Below are positions 35,603 through 47,108 of a stretch of DNA of 64,000 nt, one piece after another. Source of the DNA: Gramella sp. MAR_2010_147 (GTDB taxonomy: Bacteria > Bacteroidota > Bacteroidia > Flavobacteriales > Flavobacteriaceae); assembly GCF_900105135.1 (NCBI RefSeq), contig NZ_LT629741.1, positions 2,108,001-2,172,000 of the forward strand. The letters are read 5' to 3'. The notes under the pieces are model-generated. The model made no database searches. It had not been told where the DNA came from and saw only the letters and a list, made by a program, of their open reading frames with translations. Within the stretch, counting starts at the first letter, position 1, and every line of letters starts with the position of its first letter. The position numbers and the translations under genes were made by a program.

Positions 35603-36589
35603 ATGAAAAAGATCACGCTGTTTTTTTGCCTCTTAGGCAGTCTTCAATTAATGTCTCAGAATCCAGAGGGCGTTGCTAAAGATGCATTTGCACATACCTT
35701 TTCTATTGTTGCCAGAGATACTGTTACCGGTGAAATGGCCGTAGGCGTTCAAAGTCACTGGTTCTCTGTAGGATCAATTGTATCCTGGGGAAAAGCTGGT
35801 GTTGGTGTGGTTGCTACACAATCTTTTGTAAATCCGGCATATGGTCCGGAAGGCCTGGAATTAATGGCTAGTGGTATCTCTGCCGAACAGGCTTTAACTC
35901 AAATGGTTGAAAAGGATCAGGGAAGAGCATTTAGACAGGTTGCTTTTTTAGATGCCAATGGCAATGTTTCTGCTTTTACCGGTGAAAAATGCGTGGAAGC
36001 CGCAGAAGATCTTCAAGGAAAGAACTTCTCTGTACAGGCTAATATGATGTTGAATGATAAGGTAGTTCCTGCCATGGCCGAGGCATTTGTGAGATTTTCA
36101 GACTATCCGCTGGCTGAAAGGGTGGTAGAAGCACTTAAAGCTGCTCAGGAAGCTGGCGGCGATATTCGGGGAAAACAGTCGGCTGCGCTGGTAGTAGTAG
36201 GACCTGAAAAAACGAGTCAAAGCTGGGAAGACAAAAAAATAGATCTTAAAGTAGATGACCATCAAGATCCGCTAGAAGAATTATCCAGACTTTTAAAGGT
36301 CGCAAGAGCTTATGAGCATATGAACAAGGGAGATCTCGCGGTGGAAGCCGGGGATATGGAAAAAGCGCTGAAAGAATATGGTACAGCAGGAAAAATGTTT
36401 CCTGACAACCTAGAAATGAAATTCTGGAAAGCAGTTGCGCTAGCCAATAGCGGAAGAATTGATGAAGCTAAACCTATTTTTAAAACAGTTTTTGAAGCTG
36501 ATGCAAACTGGAAAGAAATGATCACCAGACTTCCAGCTTCTGGTATTCTAACAATTTCTGAAGCCGAACTCCAGGAAATTACCGAATAA
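35603..36589 (+). CDS. DUF1028 domain protein (Ntn-hydrolase-like), secreted
   Basis: The 328-residue protein has a signal peptide ending SLQLMSQ. The DUF1028 domain (about 25-220) starts with HTFSIVARDTVTGEMAVGVQSHWFSVG and contains VVATQSFVNPAYGPEGL. This domain has a fold related to N-terminal-nucleophile hydrolases, and a hydrolytic role is often assumed. The C-terminal part (about 230-328) forms helices with a tetratricopeptide character (AYEHMNKGDLAVEAGDMEKAL). It lies 47 bases after the DUF2490 gene. Confidence 0.88.
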   Translation: MKKITLFFCLLGSLQLMSQNPEGVAKDAFAHTFSIVARDTVTGEMAVGVQSHWFSVGSIVSWGKAGVGVVATQSFVNPAYGPEGLELMASGISAEQALTQMVEKDQGRAFRQVAFLDANGNVSAFTGEKCVEAAEDLQGKNFSVQANMMLNDKVVPAMAEAFVRFSDYPLAERVVEALKAAQEAGGDIRGKQSAALVVVGPEKTSQSWEDKKIDLKVDDHQDPLEELSRLLKVARAYEHMNKGDLAVEAGDMEKALKEYGTAGKMFPDNLEMKFWKAVALANSGRIDEAKPIFKTVFEADANWKEMITRLPASGILTISEAELQEITE

Positions 36590-36622
36590 TTTAAATATAT
36601 TTATAAGACTAAATCATTAGTT

Positions 36623-36988
36623 ATGAAAAGATTGAATAAAATTTCCATTATACTTCTTTGTTTAATTTCAGGGCTTGTTTTTTCGTGTAAGGATGAAGAA
36701 AAGACGGCAGAAAAAGAAGAAGTGATCGCTGAAAAACCTTCTTCAGAAGAAATGAAAGATGGTATGTCTAAAAGTGCAGATACAGAGTATAATCCTGCAC
36801 ATGGAGTGGAGGGTCATAGATGTGACCTCCCTGTTGGGGCGCCTCTAGACAAGGCAAATGTCTCTAATACTCCGCAACAAATGAACGGTTCACCGGTTAG
36901 ACTGCAAAGTGCTACTCCAAAAATTAATCCTCCACACGGCGAACCAGGCCACGATTGTTCAGTTCCTGTTGGTGGCGAACTCAATTAA
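36623..36988 (+). CDS. Lipoprotein with duplicated NPxHGxxGHxCxxPVG motif
   Basis: The 121-residue protein has a lipoprotein signal (ISGLVFSCKDE) and a charged low-complexity linker (about 22-50). It then carries two copies of a short motif: NPAHGVEGHRCDLPVGAPL (about 57-75) and NPPHGEPGHDCSVPVGGEL (about 102-120). Each copy has one cysteine and two histidines, which could bind a metal or heme or form a disulfide between copies. I have no named family for it. It follows the DUF1028 gene by 33 bases on the same strand. Confidence 0.75.
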   Translation: MKRLNKISIILLCLISGLVFSCKDEEKTAEKEEVIAEKPSSEEMKDGMSKSADTEYNPAHGVEGHRCDLPVGAPLDKANVSNTPQQMNGSPVRLQSATPKINPPHGEPGHDCSVPVGGELN

Positions 36989-37048
36989 GTGATTGAGTTT
37001 AATGGAGGCTCATAGAAATTATCCAGCTACTGTTGCGACCTAAACTTT

Positions 37049-38203
37049 ATGAAAGGTATTACCACTAATTTCTATCGGGATCTTCCGGTCTATGATTCTT
37101 CTATAAGTAAGCTTATTGGAGACAAGACCAAATTTTCAAATCTACCGGAAGACTGGCATATTTTGGTTGCTGATATTCGCAATTCTACCCAGGCAGTTCT
37201 AAACGGAAATCATCACCAGGTAAATCTGGTTGCCACTGGTTGTGTCATTGCCATATTGAATCTTGCTGAAGCCAACGATGTCTCGGTTCCATTCTTTTTT
37301 GGAGGTGACGGGGCTACATTTCTTATTCCTGAAAAGATCAAGGACAAATCACTTTCAGTCCTCGAAAAACATAATAAGAATACACAGAAAAACTTCGGCT
37401 TTAGCCTTGCAGTAGGATCTTTAGCGATTAATGAATTATATAAAAAAGAAATTGATCTTAAGATTTCAAGAGTAAAGGCTAATGAAACACTTAATATTCC
37501 TGTGATTCTAGGGAACGGACTTCATTATGCTGAAAACATGATCAAAGATGATCAATTATCAGAAAAAATTTTCCCTGATGAAACTCCACTAAATATGACG
37601 GGAATGGAGTGTAAATGGGATCGCATAAAACCTCCAAAAGAAAATCAGGAAGTTGTAAGTCTAATTATTGCTGGATGTGGAGATACCGATTTTTCCAGTG
37701 TTTATTCCAGTATTATGTCTAACATAGATAAAATATACGGCTCTATTGGACGAAGAAAGCCAATATCGGTTAGAAGGCTAAAAATCAAAGCTGGCTTGCA
37801 AAGGATCAAAGATGAAATGATGATAAAACTTGGAAGATGGAGTTTTCCAGCTTTTATAAGAAGTTTTATGGTTTCAAATTTTGGTGAATTTTATCTTCGA
37901 AATACCGATGCCGGGAAAAGCTATCTTCAAAAATTAGTAGAGCTTTCAGATAATCTCACGCTGGATGGTAGAATTAATACTGTGATCACAGGGACTAAAA
38001 ATCAACGTAAAAAGCTCATTGCCTATCTGGATGAGCTTGAAAAATCGAATATGGTCAAATACGGCTTTCATGTTAGTGAACATAGCATTATGTCTTGTTA
38101 TGTAAAAGATATGAGTACAGATCAACACATTCATTTTATAGATGGTGGTGATGGGGGATATACAAAGGCAGCCAATCAGTTGAAATTGAAATTTCAGGAT
38201 TAA
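37049..38203 (+). CDS. DUF3095 family protein with nucleotide-cyclase-like motifs
   Basis: The 384-residue cytoplasmic protein matches DUF3095: VADIRNSTQAVLNG (about 40-53) followed by VNLVATGCVIAILNLA and FFFGGDGATFLIP (about 86-98). The D..NST and GGDG elements resemble the metal- and nucleotide-binding motifs of class III cyclases and GGDEF enzymes. The C-terminal part (about 225-384) ends with FIDGGDGGYTKAA. No activity is known. It lies 60 bases after the small lipoprotein gene. Confidence 0.85.
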   Translation: MKGITTNFYRDLPVYDSSISKLIGDKTKFSNLPEDWHILVADIRNSTQAVLNGNHHQVNLVATGCVIAILNLAEANDVSVPFFFGGDGATFLIPEKIKDKSLSVLEKHNKNTQKNFGFSLAVGSLAINELYKKEIDLKISRVKANETLNIPVILGNGLHYAENMIKDDQLSEKIFPDETPLNMTGMECKWDRIKPPKENQEVVSLIIAGCGDTDFSSVYSSIMSNIDKIYGSIGRRKPISVRRLKIKAGLQRIKDEMMIKLGRWSFPAFIRSFMVSNFGEFYLRNTDAGKSYLQKLVELSDNLTLDGRINTVITGTKNQRKKLIAYLDELEKSNMVKYGFHVSEHSIMSCYVKDMSTDQHIHFIDGGDGGYTKAANQLKLKFQD

Positions 38204-38216
38204 CTGCCTGTTTTTA

Positions 38217-39767
38217 TTAATCTAAGCCTCCTCTTCTATTCGCATCTCGTGCCTCTGGCCAGGTCATTTGCTCTCCAGTTCTTTTACTCATGGGTAATTT
38301 GATCTTTTCCCTTGAAGTTTTTTCAGGATCTTCACTGGCCATATACGCTAATACTGCAGTAAGAATCACATTGTTCCTCACATCATCAAAAACGATCTTA
38401 TCATAAGTATCCCTGTTGGTATGCCAGGTGTAATTCCAGTAATCCCAGCTCAATGAACTCAGGTTAAAAGCTGGTGCGCCAGCAGCAACAAATGCTGCGT
38501 AGTCTGATCCTCCTCTGCCAGGAGTTCCAGGGAAATTCGTCTCAATATGCTCTGTTACGTTATCGGGAACTTCGTAAAGCCAGCTACCAAGATAATCGTA
38601 GGCATTTAAGAATCCGTTACCCGAAATATTTACTACTCTTCCGGTTCCATTATCCTGATTAAATAATACCTGCACATTCTTAACAATTTCAGGATGATCT
38701 TTCACAAAAGCCCTGGATCCATTCAAACCCTGCTCTTCACTCCCCCAATGCCCCACAAGAATAGTTCTTTTCGGATTTGGATACAGCTTTTTCAGGATCC
38801 TCATAGCTTCCATCATTACAATAGTTCCGGTACCATTATCGGTTGCTCCCGTTGCACCATCCCAACTATCAAAATGCGCAGAAAGGATAACATATTCTTC
38901 TGGTTTTTCACTTCCTTTAATTTCAGCAATAGTATTAAAAGTTGGGACTTCCCCCATTTCAGTAGACTCCGCCGTTACTTTTATTTCCGGTTTATCTCCA
39001 TATTTAGCTAATCGGTATAATAAACCATAATCTTCAAGAGAAATATCAAGGCTTGGTATCTCTTCTGTTGATGCTGAAAATATTTTATTCACGCCAAATC
39101 CTCTTGACCAGTAAGAACTAATGATTCCTGCTGCGCCGGCATCTTCCAGCACTTTTGGTAATTCTCTTCTGGAAAGTCCCGTTTTTTCCAGTCTTTCATC
39201 CCAAAGATCTTCTAAAGAATCTCGCTCTGTCTTCATTTTTTCGAAAGATTGTTTCGTAGCCCATTCTTCCCAGTTATCATCTGGCCTGCCTGTAGGTTGC
39301 GGCATAGAAATCATCACGAATTTTCCTTTGACCGATTTTATTTTTTCAAGAAAATCAAGAGAGTCTTTTGCTTCAGGTATAATTACAACCTCAGCGGTAA
39401 TCCCTTTTTTCCCTGTTGAAGGACTCCATGCAAGTTGTCTACCCTCCAGGTTTTGAATTCGTGGAGAGATCATATCTATATGTGTGATCCCTCTTTCCCA
39501 GCCTTTCCATTTTCCCCATTCTTCATTTCTGGCAGAAATATCCCAATTAGAATACCTGTTTACCGCCCAGTCATGAGCATTTTTCATTTGTGGCGTTCCA
39601 ACCAGTCTGGGGCCAACAACATCCAGTAGTTCATGAGCCAGTTTTTCTAATTGTGAATTTTCTTCAGCTTCTTTTACAATTTTCTCCACCATTTCCTGCT
39701 GAGATTGCGCAGAAACCAGTGAAACGCTAATAAGAAGTAAGCATACAAGGCTGAGTTTTTTGATCAT
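38217..39767 (-). CDS. M28 family zinc aminopeptidase/carboxypeptidase, secreted
   Basis: The 516-residue peptidase has a signal peptide ending SLVSAQ, a protease-associated insertion (about 120-270), and an M28 catalytic domain. Metal ligands are visible in SAHFDSWDGATGATDNGTG (histidine and aspartates), in WGSEEQGLNGS (catalytic and binding glutamates) and in WHTNRDTYDKI (final histidine). It should release amino acids from peptides in the periplasm. It converges on DUF3095 with only 13 bases between stops. Confidence 0.92.
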   Translation of the reverse strand: MIKKLSLVCLLLISVSLVSAQSQQEMVEKIVKEAEENSQLEKLAHELLDVVGPRLVGTPQMKNAHDWAVNRYSNWDISARNEEWGKWKGWERGITHIDMISPRIQNLEGRQLAWSPSTGKKGITAEVVIIPEAKDSLDFLEKIKSVKGKFVMISMPQPTGRPDDNWEEWATKQSFEKMKTERDSLEDLWDERLEKTGLSRRELPKVLEDAGAAGIISSYWSRGFGVNKIFSASTEEIPSLDISLEDYGLLYRLAKYGDKPEIKVTAESTEMGEVPTFNTIAEIKGSEKPEEYVILSAHFDSWDGATGATDNGTGTIVMMEAMRILKKLYPNPKRTILVGHWGSEEQGLNGSRAFVKDHPEIVKNVQVLFNQDNGTGRVVNISGNGFLNAYDYLGSWLYEVPDNVTEHIETNFPGTPGRGGSDYAAFVAAGAPAFNLSSLSWDYWNYTWHTNRDTYDKIVFDDVRNNVILTAVLAYMASEDPEKTSREKIKLPMSKRTGEQMTWPEARDANRRGGLD

Positions 39768-39912
39768 AAAGTGTATTTTTTTGGTGAATTTTGAATTTAC
39801 AATATCGCTATTTTTTGTAAAGCTTTGATTTTAGACTGTTGTCCACGCTTAAGGTTTAAAGAGGAATCAAATTTTAGTTATATTGGCAAACCTTAAATTT
39901 AATTGAGTTCTT

Positions 39913-42282
39913 ATGCATAAAAGCTTTAACGTTCTTATATTTTTCTTTTTAGGCAGCTTTCTGTCATTTTCACAAACCTCACCTCTGAGTGTAGAAAAAA
40001 TTATGCAGGATCCAGACTGGATGGGAACTTTCCCAAATTCAGTACAATGGGGAATACATGGAGAAAACATCTATTTTAAATACAATCCAGATAGAAACCC
40101 CGCCGATTCCCTATACAGAGTAGAGATCAATAATCTGAATAAGATCATAAAAGTTTCAGGAAAAGAGCAACAGCAGCTAATTCCAACAAGTGGTGATTTT
40201 AACCAGGCAAAAACCAGAAAGGTTTTTACTGAAGAGGGGGATCTTATAGTCTATGACGTAAATTCCAGAAAAAGGAAAGAACTACTCGATCTTCCTTTCC
40301 CTATTAACGACCCTGAATTCCTGCTGGACAATAATAAGATAGCGTTTAAGGCGGAAAACAATGTTTTTATTTATGACCTTCAGCAGGGTAGTATTCAACA
40401 GCTTACCCATATAGAAACTGGATCAGAATCGGTGAAATCTGATAAAAAATCTTCAGATAAAGCTGCATGGTTAGAAGAGGAAAACCTCGAACTACTGGAA
40501 GTAGTAAATCAACGCAAGAAGGACGATGAGAACTCAAAAGCTTACAGAGAATCTCTTCAAAAGAAAGCTGATTTTGTTTTTTATTTGAAAGACAAAGAAC
40601 TTGGAAACCTGGAAGTATCTCCAAATGGGAAATATGCAGGTTTTAGCATTATAAACAGAGAACGCGGTGAAAGTACCGAAGTTCCTAATTATGTAGATGA
40701 AAGTGGTTATACCAAAGATATCTCAGCTAGAAGTAAGGTAGGTAATATGGAATATACCGCAGAACTTGCTCTTTATAATTTTGAAAAAGATACGGTATTT
40801 ATAATTGATGTGTCGGGACTACCAGGGATCTCCAAACTTCCAGATTATACCAAAGACTATCCTGATAAAGATTGGGAAGAGGAACCCAGAGAGGTGATCC
40901 CGTCTAATGTTCATTTTTCTGAAGATGGTGAAAAAGCGGTGGTTAACCTACGATCTACCGATAATAAAGATAGATGGATCGCCCTCATTGACCTTCAAAA
41001 AGGAACGCTAAAATCTATAGAACACCAACGTGATGAAGCCTGGCTTGCAGGGCCTGGAATTGGCTACACCTATTATGGTTATGAGGAATTAGGCTGGTTA
41101 CCAAACAATAAACATATCTACTTTCAAAGCGAAGAAACCGGATATTCACATTTATATATTCTGAATGTTGAAAACGGAAAGAAAAAAGATCTTACATTAG
41201 GAAATTATGAGGTTTTTGATCCATCTATTTCCAATGATAAAAAGCACTGGTATTTCACCTCTTCAAAAGTGCATGCAGGAGAGCGACATTTCTACAGAAT
41301 GCCACTGATGGGCGGAAAGATGGAAATGCTAACCAGTATGACGGGGAATAACGAGGTAAAACTTTCTCCTGACGAGAAATACATGGCGATCACCTTTTCT
41401 TATATTAACGAACCTGAAGAATTATACCTGAAAGAAACAGGTTCTGAGGAGGAACCGCAGCAGCTTACAAGTGGACAATCTGAAGAGTTTTCAAACTATA
41501 ATTGGAGAGAGCCGGAATTGATAAAATTTAAGGCCAGCGACGGTGCAATGGTGCCGGCCAGACTTTTTGTTCCAGAAGAATCTACAAAAAATAAGGCTGC
41601 CATTGTATTTGTACATGGAGCAGGATACCTTCAAAATGCCCATAAATGGTGGTCCAGTTATTTTAGAGAATATATGTTTCATAATCTTCTAACCGATCTG
41701 GGCTACACGGTAATTGACATAGATTATCGCGGAAGTGCCGGTTATGGACGGGACTGGAGAACTGGTATCTATCGCCACATGGGCGGAAAAGACCTTAGCG
41801 ACCAGGTTGACGGTGTGAAATACTTACTCGAAAATCACGATATTGACCCTGAAAAAGTAGGCATCTATGGCGGCAGTTATGGCGGTTTTATTACACTAAT
41901 GGCCATGTTCACAGAAGCAGATACTTTTAAGGCAGGAGCCGCTTTAAGATCGGTTACAGACTGGGCACATTATAATCATGGGTATACCTCCAATATTTTA
42001 AATGAGCCTTCTAAAGACCCTAAAGCGTATCGCAGATCATCACCTATTTATTTTGCGGAAGGTTTAGAAGGAGATCTTTTAATAGCTCATGGAATGGTAG
42101 ATACCAATGTGCACTTTCAGGATGTTGTAAGATTATCACAGCGGCTCATAGAACTGGGCAAAGAAGACTGGGAAATGGCGGTCTATCCTGTTGAAGGACA
42201 TGGTTTTATTGAACCAGGCAGCTGGACCGATGAATACAGAAGAATTCTGAAATTATTTAATGAAAGTTTATTAGCTAAATGA
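39913..42282 (+). CDS. S9 family prolyl oligopeptidase-like peptidase
   Basis: The 789-residue secreted serine peptidase starts with a signal peptide (about 1-20, ending LSFSQ). A beta-propeller domain (about 40-520) and a C-terminal alpha/beta-hydrolase domain (about 540-789) follow. The nucleophile is in GIYGGSYGGF (about 655-664), the aspartate in HGMVDTNVHF and the histidine in VEGHGF. Such enzymes cleave dipeptides or short peptides. Its stop overlaps the start of the aminotransferase gene by four bases. Confidence 0.93.
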   Translation: MHKSFNVLIFFFLGSFLSFSQTSPLSVEKIMQDPDWMGTFPNSVQWGIHGENIYFKYNPDRNPADSLYRVEINNLNKIIKVSGKEQQQLIPTSGDFNQAKTRKVFTEEGDLIVYDVNSRKRKELLDLPFPINDPEFLLDNNKIAFKAENNVFIYDLQQGSIQQLTHIETGSESVKSDKKSSDKAAWLEEENLELLEVVNQRKKDDENSKAYRESLQKKADFVFYLKDKELGNLEVSPNGKYAGFSIINRERGESTEVPNYVDESGYTKDISARSKVGNMEYTAELALYNFEKDTVFIIDVSGLPGISKLPDYTKDYPDKDWEEEPREVIPSNVHFSEDGEKAVVNLRSTDNKDRWIALIDLQKGTLKSIEHQRDEAWLAGPGIGYTYYGYEELGWLPNNKHIYFQSEETGYSHLYILNVENGKKKDLTLGNYEVFDPSISNDKKHWYFTSSKVHAGERHFYRMPLMGGKMEMLTSMTGNNEVKLSPDEKYMAITFSYINEPEELYLKETGSEEEPQQLTSGQSEEFSNYNWREPELIKFKASDGAMVPARLFVPEESTKNKAAIVFVHGAGYLQNAHKWWSSYFREYMFHNLLTDLGYTVIDIDYRGSAGYGRDWRTGIYRHMGGKDLSDQVDGVKYLLENHDIDPEKVGIYGGSYGGFITLMAMFTEADTFKAGAALRSVTDWAHYNHGYTSNILNEPSKDPKAYRRSSPIYFAEGLEGDLLIAHGMVDTNVHFQDVVRLSQRLIELGKEDWEMAVYPVEGHGFIEPGSWTDEYRRILKLFNESLLAK

Positions 42283-43505
42283 TAGATATTGAATTTGTAA
42301 GAAATCAGTTTCCTGCGCTGGAAAGAGATTTTATTTTTATGGATAACGCCGGTGGCTCTCAGGTTTTAAGTAAGGTGGCCGAAAGAATTAGCGGCTATCT
42401 TCTTCATCATAACGTACAGTTGGGAGCTTCTTATAAAGTTTCAGAAGAAGCGGGCAAAAAACTGAAATATGCAACCTCCAGAATTGCAGAATTGGTAAAC
42501 GCTTCCAGAGATGAAGAAATAGTCATAGGCTCATCTACCACCATGCTCATGCGTATTTTATCTATCAGCATTAGCAAACAATGGAAAAAGGGAGATGAAG
42601 TGATCGTAACCAATACAGATCACGAGGCTAATGTCTCTCCCTGGATGGATCTTAAGGAAAAGGGCATTGAAGTAAGAATATGGAAAGTGAATCCTGAGAC
42701 TTTGGAACTGGAAATTTCAGATCTAAGGAAGTTGATGAACAGTCGCACAAAACTTGTTGCGGTAACCCATGCTTCTAATGTTCTTGGAACTATAAATCCA
42801 ATCAAAAAAATTTCAAAAGAAGTTCATAAAGCCGGAGCACTTATTTGCGTTGATGGTGTTGCCTATGCCCCACATAGAAAAGTAGATGTTCAGGAACTTG
42901 ATGCAGATTTCTATACTTTTAGCTGGTATAAAACCTACGGACCCCATCTGGCTGTGATGTACGGAAAGTATAATAAGCTAGTAAAACTGGAAAGCCTTAA
43001 CCATTATTTTATTGGAAAAAAAGAGGTGCCTTATAAGCTCCAGCCGGGAAATTTCAATTTTGAATTAACTTACAGCACGCTAGGAATTATTGAGTATTAC
43101 GAGGAATTTTACCGCCATCATTTTAATTCCAAATCAATCAGTTTTTCAGAAAAACTCACCGAAACCTTTGAAACCATTGCTTCTCATGAAGAGAAATTGG
43201 CGACGATACTTCTGGAGTATTTAAATGATGTCCCCGATGTAAAGATAATTGGGAGCACTAGACCAGACGCTTTAGTGCGCGTTCCTACGATTTCGTTTAT
43301 TCATAAAGGCTTAAGAAGTGATGAGATCGTTGAAAAAGTTGACGCTCATAGAATTGGAATAAGATTTGGCGATTTCTATGCCAAAAAGCTCATTAAGGCA
43401 TTAGACCTTCAGGCAAAGAATGGAGTGGTTAGAGTAAGTCTTGTCCACTACAACACCCTTCAGGAAGTAAATAAACTTGTTGGTATTTTTAAGCAGATAT
43501 TTTAA
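42279..43505 (+). CDS. Class V aminotransferase, cysteine desulfurase-like
   Basis: The 408-residue pyridoxal-phosphate enzyme has the N-terminal motif FIFMDNAGGSQ, a PLP-contact segment (VTNTDHEANVSPW, about 109-121), the aspartate in ICVDGVAYAPH and the Schiff-base lysine in FYTFSWYKTYGPH (about residue 214). It belongs to the NifS/SufS-like branch. A long insertion precedes the C-terminal domain. No conserved loop cysteine in the usual desulfurase position is obvious, so the substrate is open. Translationally coupled to the S9 peptidase. Confidence 0.88.
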   Translation: MIDIEFVRNQFPALERDFIFMDNAGGSQVLSKVAERISGYLLHHNVQLGASYKVSEEAGKKLKYATSRIAELVNASRDEEIVIGSSTTMLMRILSISISKQWKKGDEVIVTNTDHEANVSPWMDLKEKGIEVRIWKVNPETLELEISDLRKLMNSRTKLVAVTHASNVLGTINPIKKISKEVHKAGALICVDGVAYAPHRKVDVQELDADFYTFSWYKTYGPHLAVMYGKYNKLVKLESLNHYFIGKKEVPYKLQPGNFNFELTYSTLGIIEYYEEFYRHHFNSKSISFSEKLTETFETIASHEEKLATILLEYLNDVPDVKIIGSTRPDALVRVPTISFIHKGLRSDEIVEKVDAHRIGIRFGDFYAKKLIKALDLQAKNGVVRVSLVHYNTLQEVNKLVGIFKQIF

Positions 43506-43532
43506 AAATAAAGGCCGCCTGAGAGATTTTTT

Positions 43533-43569
43533 TTAACGCCAAGCAGAACCTGGTTCTGGTTGGCGTTAA
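43533..43569 (+). terminator. Long hairpin terminator between convergent genes
   Basis: Eighteen-base arms with one mismatch (TTAACGCCAAGCAGAACC and its partner) meet around a single central T, giving a nearly perfect 37-base inverted repeat. Five T follow at 43571-43575. It sits 27 bases after the aminotransferase stop and 30 before the end of GH97. Confidence 0.85.
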
Positions 43570-43598
43570 CTTTTTCAGACAACCTCGAAATTATTCTT

Positions 43599-45797
<2,199 letters not shown>

Positions 45798-45818
45798 TCA
45801 GTAAATATATTTTAATAA

Positions 45819-46961
45819 TTATCCTATCGCTTGCTTAAGATCGGCTATAAGGTCTTCTTCATCCTCTACACCTACACTTAATCGAATTAACGAATCTACA
45901 ACGCCCGTTTTTTCCCTTTCTTCTTTAGGAATTGAGGCGTGTGTCATACTTGCAGGATGCCCGGCTAAGGATTCCACGCCGCCAAGTGATTCCGCAAGCG
46001 TAAAGACTTTAAGCTTTTCAACAATTTTGGTAGCACTCTCCAGCGTATTTTCCCTGGTGGTAAAAGAGATCATCCCCCCAAAACCAGACATTTGTTTCTT
46101 CGCAATATCATGATTTGGATGGTCTTCAAAACCCGGCCAGTAAACTTTATCTATTTTAGGATCAGATCTAAGAAATCTCGCAACCGCCTCCCCATTTTCA
46201 CAGTGTCGCTGCATTCTTAAATGAAGCGTCTTTATCCCCCGAAGCACCAAAAAACTATCCTGCGGCCCACAAATAGCACCACTGGCCTTTTGTATAAAGT
46301 ATAGCTTATCTGCCAGCTCTTTATCTCTAACCACCAGATTTCCCATGACCACATCGCTATGTCCACCAAGATATTTAGTGGCACTGTGCATAACAATATC
46401 GGCTCCCAGGTCTAAAGGGCGTTGAAGATAGGGTGTCGCGAACGTATTATCTACTGCCATCAATAAAGAGTGTTTTTTTGCAATCTTCGAGACAGCTTCA
46501 ATATCGATAATACTCATAGTGGGGTTGGTTGGAGTTTCTACCCAAATGAGTTTCGTATTATCGTTAATATATTCTTCTATGCCAGATAAGTCCTGCATTC
46601 CTACAAAATGAAACTTAATACCAAGTCCTTCAAAGATCCTGGTGAATAATCTATAGGAACCTCCATAAAGATCATTGGTGGAAATAATTTCATCTCCAGG
46701 TTTGAATAATTTGAGTACGGCATCAATCGCAGCAAGCCCAGATCCAAACGCAAGTCCAAATTCTCCATTTTCAATACTTGCCAGAGACTTCTCCAAAGCA
46801 GTTCTTGTAGGATTGGCGCTTCTGGAATATTCAAAACCTTTGTGACCACCCGGTGTACTTTGTGAGTAGGTACTTGTTTGATAAATTGGAGGCATCACTG
46901 AATTGTAGGCCGGATCTATATTATCCTGACCTCCATGTATAGTCTTAGTATTGAATTTCAT
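45819..46961 (-). CDS. Trans-sulfuration pyridoxal-phosphate enzyme (cystathionine gamma-synthase/lyase type)
   Basis: The 380-residue Cys/Met metabolism enzyme has the PLP motif HSATKYLGGHSDVVMG with the Schiff-base lysine (about residue 196), the aspartate in MAVDNTFATPYLQRP and the family segments YSRSANPTRTALE and SLGGVESLAGHPASMTHA. Family members either add homoserine esters to cysteine or cleave cystathionine. The C-terminal signature alone does not separate synthase from lyase, so I leave the direction open. Confidence 0.92.
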   Translation of the reverse strand: MKFNTKTIHGGQDNIDPAYNSVMPPIYQTSTYSQSTPGGHKGFEYSRSANPTRTALEKSLASIENGEFGLAFGSGLAAIDAVLKLFKPGDEIISTNDLYGGSYRLFTRIFEGLGIKFHFVGMQDLSGIEEYINDNTKLIWVETPTNPTMSIIDIEAVSKIAKKHSLLMAVDNTFATPYLQRPLDLGADIVMHSATKYLGGHSDVVMGNLVVRDKELADKLYFIQKASGAICGPQDSFLVLRGIKTLHLRMQRHCENGEAVARFLRSDPKIDKVYWPGFEDHPNHDIAKKQMSGFGGMISFTTRENTLESATKIVEKLKVFTLAESLGGVESLAGHPASMTHASIPKEEREKTGVVDSLIRLSVGVEDEEDLIADLKQAIG

Positions 46962-47108
46962 GTTATGAAATGATTATAAGGCATTAATTTTCGAATGAAG
47001 AAGTGGGAAAAACAATTTCTTCTCTGTATAAACTTTCTACCTTAAAAAAGTTGAAAAACAAATGTAGTGACCCAGTTGGGCAATCACAAAATTGCCTTTA
47101 CCTTTATC

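Noticed and set aside
46962..47066. Possible SAM riboswitch upstream of the trans-sulfuration gene
   Set aside because: No conserved stem pattern or terminator-antiterminator pair is seen in this short spacer.
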